Shown here: positions 59,150 through 64,000 of the stretch, one piece after another | Layout: every line of letters begins with the position of its first letter | Position numbering within the stretch: the stretch's first letter is position 1 | Assembly: GCA_038501785.1 (NCBI GenBank) | Contig: JBAMJR010000053.1 | Location: 5,151,001-5,215,000 of the forward strand | Origin: Myoxocephalus aenaeus | Lineage: Eukaryota; Chordata; Actinopteri; Perciformes; Cottidae | Length of the DNA: 64,000 nt | Direction of reading: 5' to 3' | The notes under the pieces: generated by a model | What the model saw: the letters and a program-made list of their open reading frames with translations, nothing else | What the model was told of the DNA's origin: nothing | The model's database searches: none | Program-made: the position numbers and the translations under genes

Positions 59150-60761
59150 AATTAATAGTAGGATAGCCCGTGTACAACAACTGTTTTGTTGTATTCCAGA
59201 GCTGGTTGTATTCACACAAAAATGTATTTGTATTAACATCGTATCATGCACACTATTCATGAGTGCCTCTTGCATTTGATTCTAAGAAGACATTGTGCAG
59301 ACTGTACAATTGAACATGCACTTTACACCCTTTCCTCTGGTTCTCTTTGTCATTTTTTTCCCCCTTTCTGTACTCCACAAACACTGACTCTGACACACAC
59401 TCCCACTCCATTCAGGGGCACTCACACACTGTGGCAAATAGTCTGTCTTTTATCTTATTCTGTCTCATCTCCTTATTGTAAATAGAAGAGAATTAAGTTC
59501 TGAACATTCTTGACTGAATGTCTCCTATCACAGAACTACCATTTATTGTCAGCTCAAATGAAGAATTGAAATATGACTGAGGTTTTCTCAATGTAGGGCT
59601 CATTGGACAGGAGATAACCACATTTGATTCTGTTGCTTTTGAATAATGTTAATCCCGAAAAGTCCATTATTCATATTCATCTCTTTTCATTTGGCCCCAC
59701 TCCTGATTTTGTAAATATGATTTCTTCAGCCCCCTTTTTTTTTCTTCTCCAAAGCAATCTTCATTCACCGTTGAAACACTTTTGAAATTCCTCTATCTGA
59801 GAGCAGAAACCATTACCATACACAGGTTTATAAGAAGTAGTCATTAATGCTCTTTTATGGCGGCCTTTTAGTGCCAAAAAGGAAGCTTTTAATTCTAAGG
59901 CACGGCAGCCTGGCTTGCCTTACTTAATCCGTGGGACTGGGTTTTGTCGAACGTAGCTCTCCAAGTGGTCGTTTTTTTTTTCCACCTCCGACTCTAAACT
60001 CACTGCTGGAAGCTGAAGGCTGTAATAAACTGCATGTGGTCTCCCTTTGCTGTGACAACTTGCAACCAGAACAATTACAGTACACACCCAGTACAAACAA
60101 ACATATGATCATAAGCAACGGTTCTTTCAAGGCAGACATGTATGGCATGCCAAGCAGTTTTTGATTAAGTTATATTAAACTTCTTTGCTCTCCATTATTT
60201 GGCGTAAGATTACATTCATCATTTTGAAATGCAGTGCTTTTAAGCACCATTTTTTTTTTTCGTCAGCACATATGTGGCATTTTGATTTATTAAGCAATCT
60301 GAAGTATTGGATATGTGAGCCCTTGCCCTTGCCCAGTTCTTTATTTTGTATGCATAGTAACTTATGGCAATGATGAATTAATTTCACTCAAGCACAGAAT
60401 CTGTGATTATTTAAAATGGTAACCATATCTCGACTTGATCAGAGAGCTGTGAGGAGTCAGCAGACTGTGAAATGTAATTTCTATTATTTTATATATTTTT
60501 TTTATTTTGATCTCACACAAACCACAAGAATTCCAGCCAGCCACCTGAAATGCGAACTGATAATGAACGGACGTCTGGGATCACAGATTTACAGGTCACT
60601 CTTTTCCCCTTTCTTTGCAATATATATATTTTTTTTTTGCAACTCATGCATATCAAATGAGAGAATGGATCAGCGTTCTAGATCGAGACACAGTGGAGAA
60701 CATCCTCACGCTGAAAATAGATAGTCCAGAGACTCTTAACAAAAAGCAGTGTCAAAGTATG

Positions 60762-60874
<113 letters not shown>

Positions 60875-61068
60875 TCCCCAGTGTTCCCCAGACAGTGTTG
60901 GAGCACAGCAGACAGCTGTGTATTCCCACGAGATGGATGGCCAGTGTCATAGTGTGTGTTTACTGCACATGATAGAGCGGGAGACAGGGCAGGTAATGAG
61001 GCTACATTAAGGGCTTTTAGAGCTCGCAAACAAAGATGGAGGGCTGCTTCTTTTCCCTTTAATGATAG

Positions 61069-61115
61069 GTGTGTGTGTGTGTGTTGGTGTGTGTATATGA
61101 GAGAGAGAGAGAGAG
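61069..61115. repeat. (GT)n(GA)n compound microsatellite
   Basis: Short interrupted GT followed by 16 nt of GA. Confidence 0.9.
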
Positions 61116-62870
61116 TAAGTGTTTGAGGCAACAAAAGGCTGAATTCTCCTTACACCTTTGCTGTGTCACTTCTCGGAAAGACAGAGGAGACGTTCTCTCG
61201 ATCTCTGGGCCAAATGCGTCGTCAGGACAGTTTCTCAGATTCCGTACCTGATGGAGGAGACCGATTTGTGAAGTGCAAGATTTCGAGAGTAAATATTTGC
61301 TCGAGCTGAAGAGGAATAGCAAGCGAGGCCGTGGTTGCACAAGGAACGAGACAAAAGCTGGAGTTGGTCTGAAGCTTTGCAAATAGAGTTCCTGCCTGTG
61401 TCTATCTTTCCTTCATCTGGAAAATGCCTTTCTTTCTATTGTGCCTCCACCTTAATAGAAAAGTTGGAGCCACGAGCGATCTTTGACGACAGTAAATTTA
61501 GAGAGCGCAGACGAGTTATCTCCGTCTCTCACTATCTCTCCAGCAGCCCACAACCTAAACACTCAGTATCACTATCATCTTCCCTCCCGTTGCCATACAT
61601 CTACAGAATCACCAGCGTATTACCAGGGCAATGACAGGCTTCCTCTCTTTTCCCTCTCACGATAATAAGTGCTATATAGGTTCTCCCTCATTGGAAGATT
61701 ATGGCTTGAGGAAATAGCGTCAAATAGTGGGTGTGTTGAAACGCAGGACACCGGCAATTTATGGGATGTCAAACACACGTGCGGGCAAAGCCGGCAGCCT
61801 CACTCATGCAGCATGGAAGCCGCCCGCAGAACCGAGCGAGGGCCCACAGTCGATATTGTAGCTGGAGGGGTGCCGTGGCTCCTTCCGACCCAGTTGGTTT
61901 AGGACGGGCTGATCCGGGGTCAGGGCTGGTATTCCTCAGGGAGAGGGCACAGGGCATCGTGGACCTGTGGTATAGGCACACACACACACACAAACGAGCA
62001 TGTAGATACACACATGCATACAGTCACACCCTCAGGTGCCGAGTATTGTCACTATCTGTCTCTCTTGAGTATTGTGTGTGTGTGTGTGTCTGTCTATCTG
62101 TGACAGTTCCATCACCCCCACAGTCGGATCCGCAGCTCGCTCGCCCGCTCATCATTGCAGCCTGGCTGTGTTTCTAATTGACATTCTAATTGGCAGATTT
62201 GAATGCCGCCTTTAGATGGCTAATTAATTTATCTCACCGCTGTCATTAAGGTTAAAGCACCATCTGATCTCTGCGAATATACTTTGCATATATCTGCATT
62301 ATCATTATGTTGCTGTTAGACATATTGTCACCATTTTATTTTGGAGGAGGGCGAGAAGATTATGGCACCGAGATTAAGCCGGGTGTTTGGGCTTTTATTG
62401 TTTGTGTATTAAATTCAAATTGTTTTTGTCCTCAAGCTGTGAGGTCTAATTTTATTTATTTTGTTATCCATTTTTCTTTTGATCATATTAATATTTTAAT
62501 AATCACGTGCTAGTGCATTAAAAGCACGTTTAATTCGCAATTTTCCCTGGATTTTCGTAGCGGTTTGCATTCCATTCAGAGGTTATTAAAAATCCTTATT
62601 TCCTTGTCTCATATATCTTGAAGTTTTCTGCGCATCCGTCGCTGTTCCAAGAAAGAAAGCGAGAAAAAAAAGAGATATCCAGGCTCCATTAGAATGTTCA
62701 TAAAATTGTAGTAAAGGCAATCAGACAGTCTTTCTCTGAATATTTTAAACATTGGGCATGTAAAATTTATGCCTAATTTGAATACTTATTAGCCGGCTGA
62801 TCTCGGCTGCAGCCTTGAGTTTCTTATGCTGAGATTCATCACCGGATTGGTTGTCACATTGTGCCAGTCT

Positions 62871-62884
62871 CCCCCCCCCCCCCC
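62871..62884. repeat. Poly(C)14 and following CCA/CT-rich tract
   Basis: Fourteen C, then CCACCA-rich and CT-rich pyrimidine sequence to about 63,060, including a CT array at about 62,993-63,018. Confidence 0.9.
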
Positions 62885-62987
62885 TCCACCACCACCACCT
62901 CAACCACCACCACCTTCCTCCCTCCCACCCACTCTCCTTTTCTCTCTCTTTCACCCTCATTCTTTTCATCTGTCTCTCTCCGTCACC

Positions 62988-63018
<31 letters not shown>

Positions 63019-63269
63019 GCGCTCTCTGTCCCTCTGTCTTTTTTTTCTTCTGTGTCTCTCTCCATCAGTAGTGAGCGCTGCGGTGTTTAACAGGGGCCTG
63101 TTTGTTCACAAGCACGCCTTGTCCTGGCCTCTTCCCTATTTACTTGTGTCCCGGGCAGCTGTCGCCCTGCTCTGTGTAACAGCTCAGTCCTGTTTGTTCT
63201 CCCTGCCTGGATCCTGTTTATCCTGGCTGTGGACATCCTTTAAGGCCTGTCCTGTATCTGCCCCTCGTC

Positions 63270-63333
<64 letters not shown>
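63270..63333. repeat. (CA)n microsatellite
   Basis: Uninterrupted CA over about 63 nt, followed by CAGACA units. Confidence 0.97.
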
Positions 63334-63338
<5 letters not shown>

Positions 63339-63433
63339 AGACACAGGGAAGGATGTGTACACACTTCTATTAAAAACGGTATTTACTGGCCAAAGAATAC
63401 ACATGGTACCCTTGTGGGCTGGACAAAAATGCT

Positions 63434-63435
<2 letters not shown>

Positions 63436-63501
<66 letters not shown>
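63436..63501. repeat. (CA)n microsatellite
   Basis: Uninterrupted CA over about 66 nt, 102 bp after the previous CA array and of nearly the same length. Confidence 0.97.
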
Positions 63502-63502
<1 letters not shown>

Positions 63503-64000
63503 CCATAATCACCATTCGCCCCTCTGTTGTTGCAAGGATGTGGATTAGCTGGCATTGGGGTTGCACAAAACTTCCTCCACAAGGTAGTGAAAGTTCTTTC
63601 AGTTCGTTTTTTATCCACTTTAAAAATATGAATTGTATCAATTTTAATAAGTATTTTCCAAACAGAGAAGGAATCCATGATTGTGGGAGTTTCCTTTTGT
63701 TGGGTCTGAGTGTCATTTATTTATTGTGAGAACGTCGACTGATGTTGGGGCTCCTCTCTGCCTCACTGAAGGTACAGAACATTAAATGCAGGAGAAAATG
63801 ATAAAACATTTATTACTGGAGAGAGAGGAGGTAATATGCATAATTTATGCTGTTTTTAGCACAATCATTAGTGATATTCGTGATAGATTTTTTTCCTTTT
63901 CTTCCCCCTGTTTTTTTTCTCTCTCTTTCACCAGTTTTACATATCTATTAGATGCCGAAAGAATTAATTCCATAACTTATATTTATTTAAAGAAATCGTT

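Overview
The window is vertebrate nuclear DNA, most likely from a percomorph teleost fish. Three things point there: compact spliced genes with GT-AG introns, a very high density of CA/GT, GA/CT and CTG microsatellites, and interspersed sequence of the kind common in spiny-rayed fish genomes. Species cannot be named from sequence alone. Most of the 64 kb is non-coding, and no bacterial, phage, CRISPR or toxin system is present.

Layout. Positions 1-12,690 are intergenic: microsatellites, a perfect 29-bp inverted repeat at 9,658-9,728, and no gene I can support. On the minus strand, 13,131-19,156 holds a complete, spliced ppp1r3a coding sequence, the muscle glycogen-targeting regulatory subunit of protein phosphatase 1. 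Its four coding exons (779, 59, 86 and 3,258 nt) join in phase to a 1,393-residue protein. In order it carries an RVxF PP1-docking motif, a CBM21 glycogen-binding domain, a long acidic low-complexity region and a C-terminal membrane anchor. Its 3' UTR appears to contain a MITE-like repeat, and a TATA-like box lies upstream at 19,433-19,438. Positions 19,440-23,040 are a repeat-bearing spacer.

From about 23,040 a CpG-rich promoter-like block begins on the plus strand. It is followed by three small exon-like segments with strong splice sites: a first exon ending at 23,800, then 32,699-32,765 and 33,391-33,456. The rest of the window looks like large introns with conserved-element-like stretches. 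A second promoter/first-exon candidate ends with a donor at 54,953. Human PPP1R3A sits head-to-head with FOXP2 at 7q31, so the parsimonious reading is that 23-64 kb is the 5' non-coding part of foxp2, with its alternative first exons and regulatory introns. No FOXP2 coding exon (polyglutamine, zinc finger, leucine zipper or forkhead) is visible, so the foxp2 assignment rests on synteny and exon architecture, not protein homology.

The two genes are not known to act in one pathway. Their divergent arrangement is conserved synteny. The best material for follow-up is the foxp2 5' architecture and alternative promoter, several POU/homeodomain/forkhead-rich intronic stretches, changes in the PPP1R3A N-terminal regulatory region, and the 29-bp palindrome.
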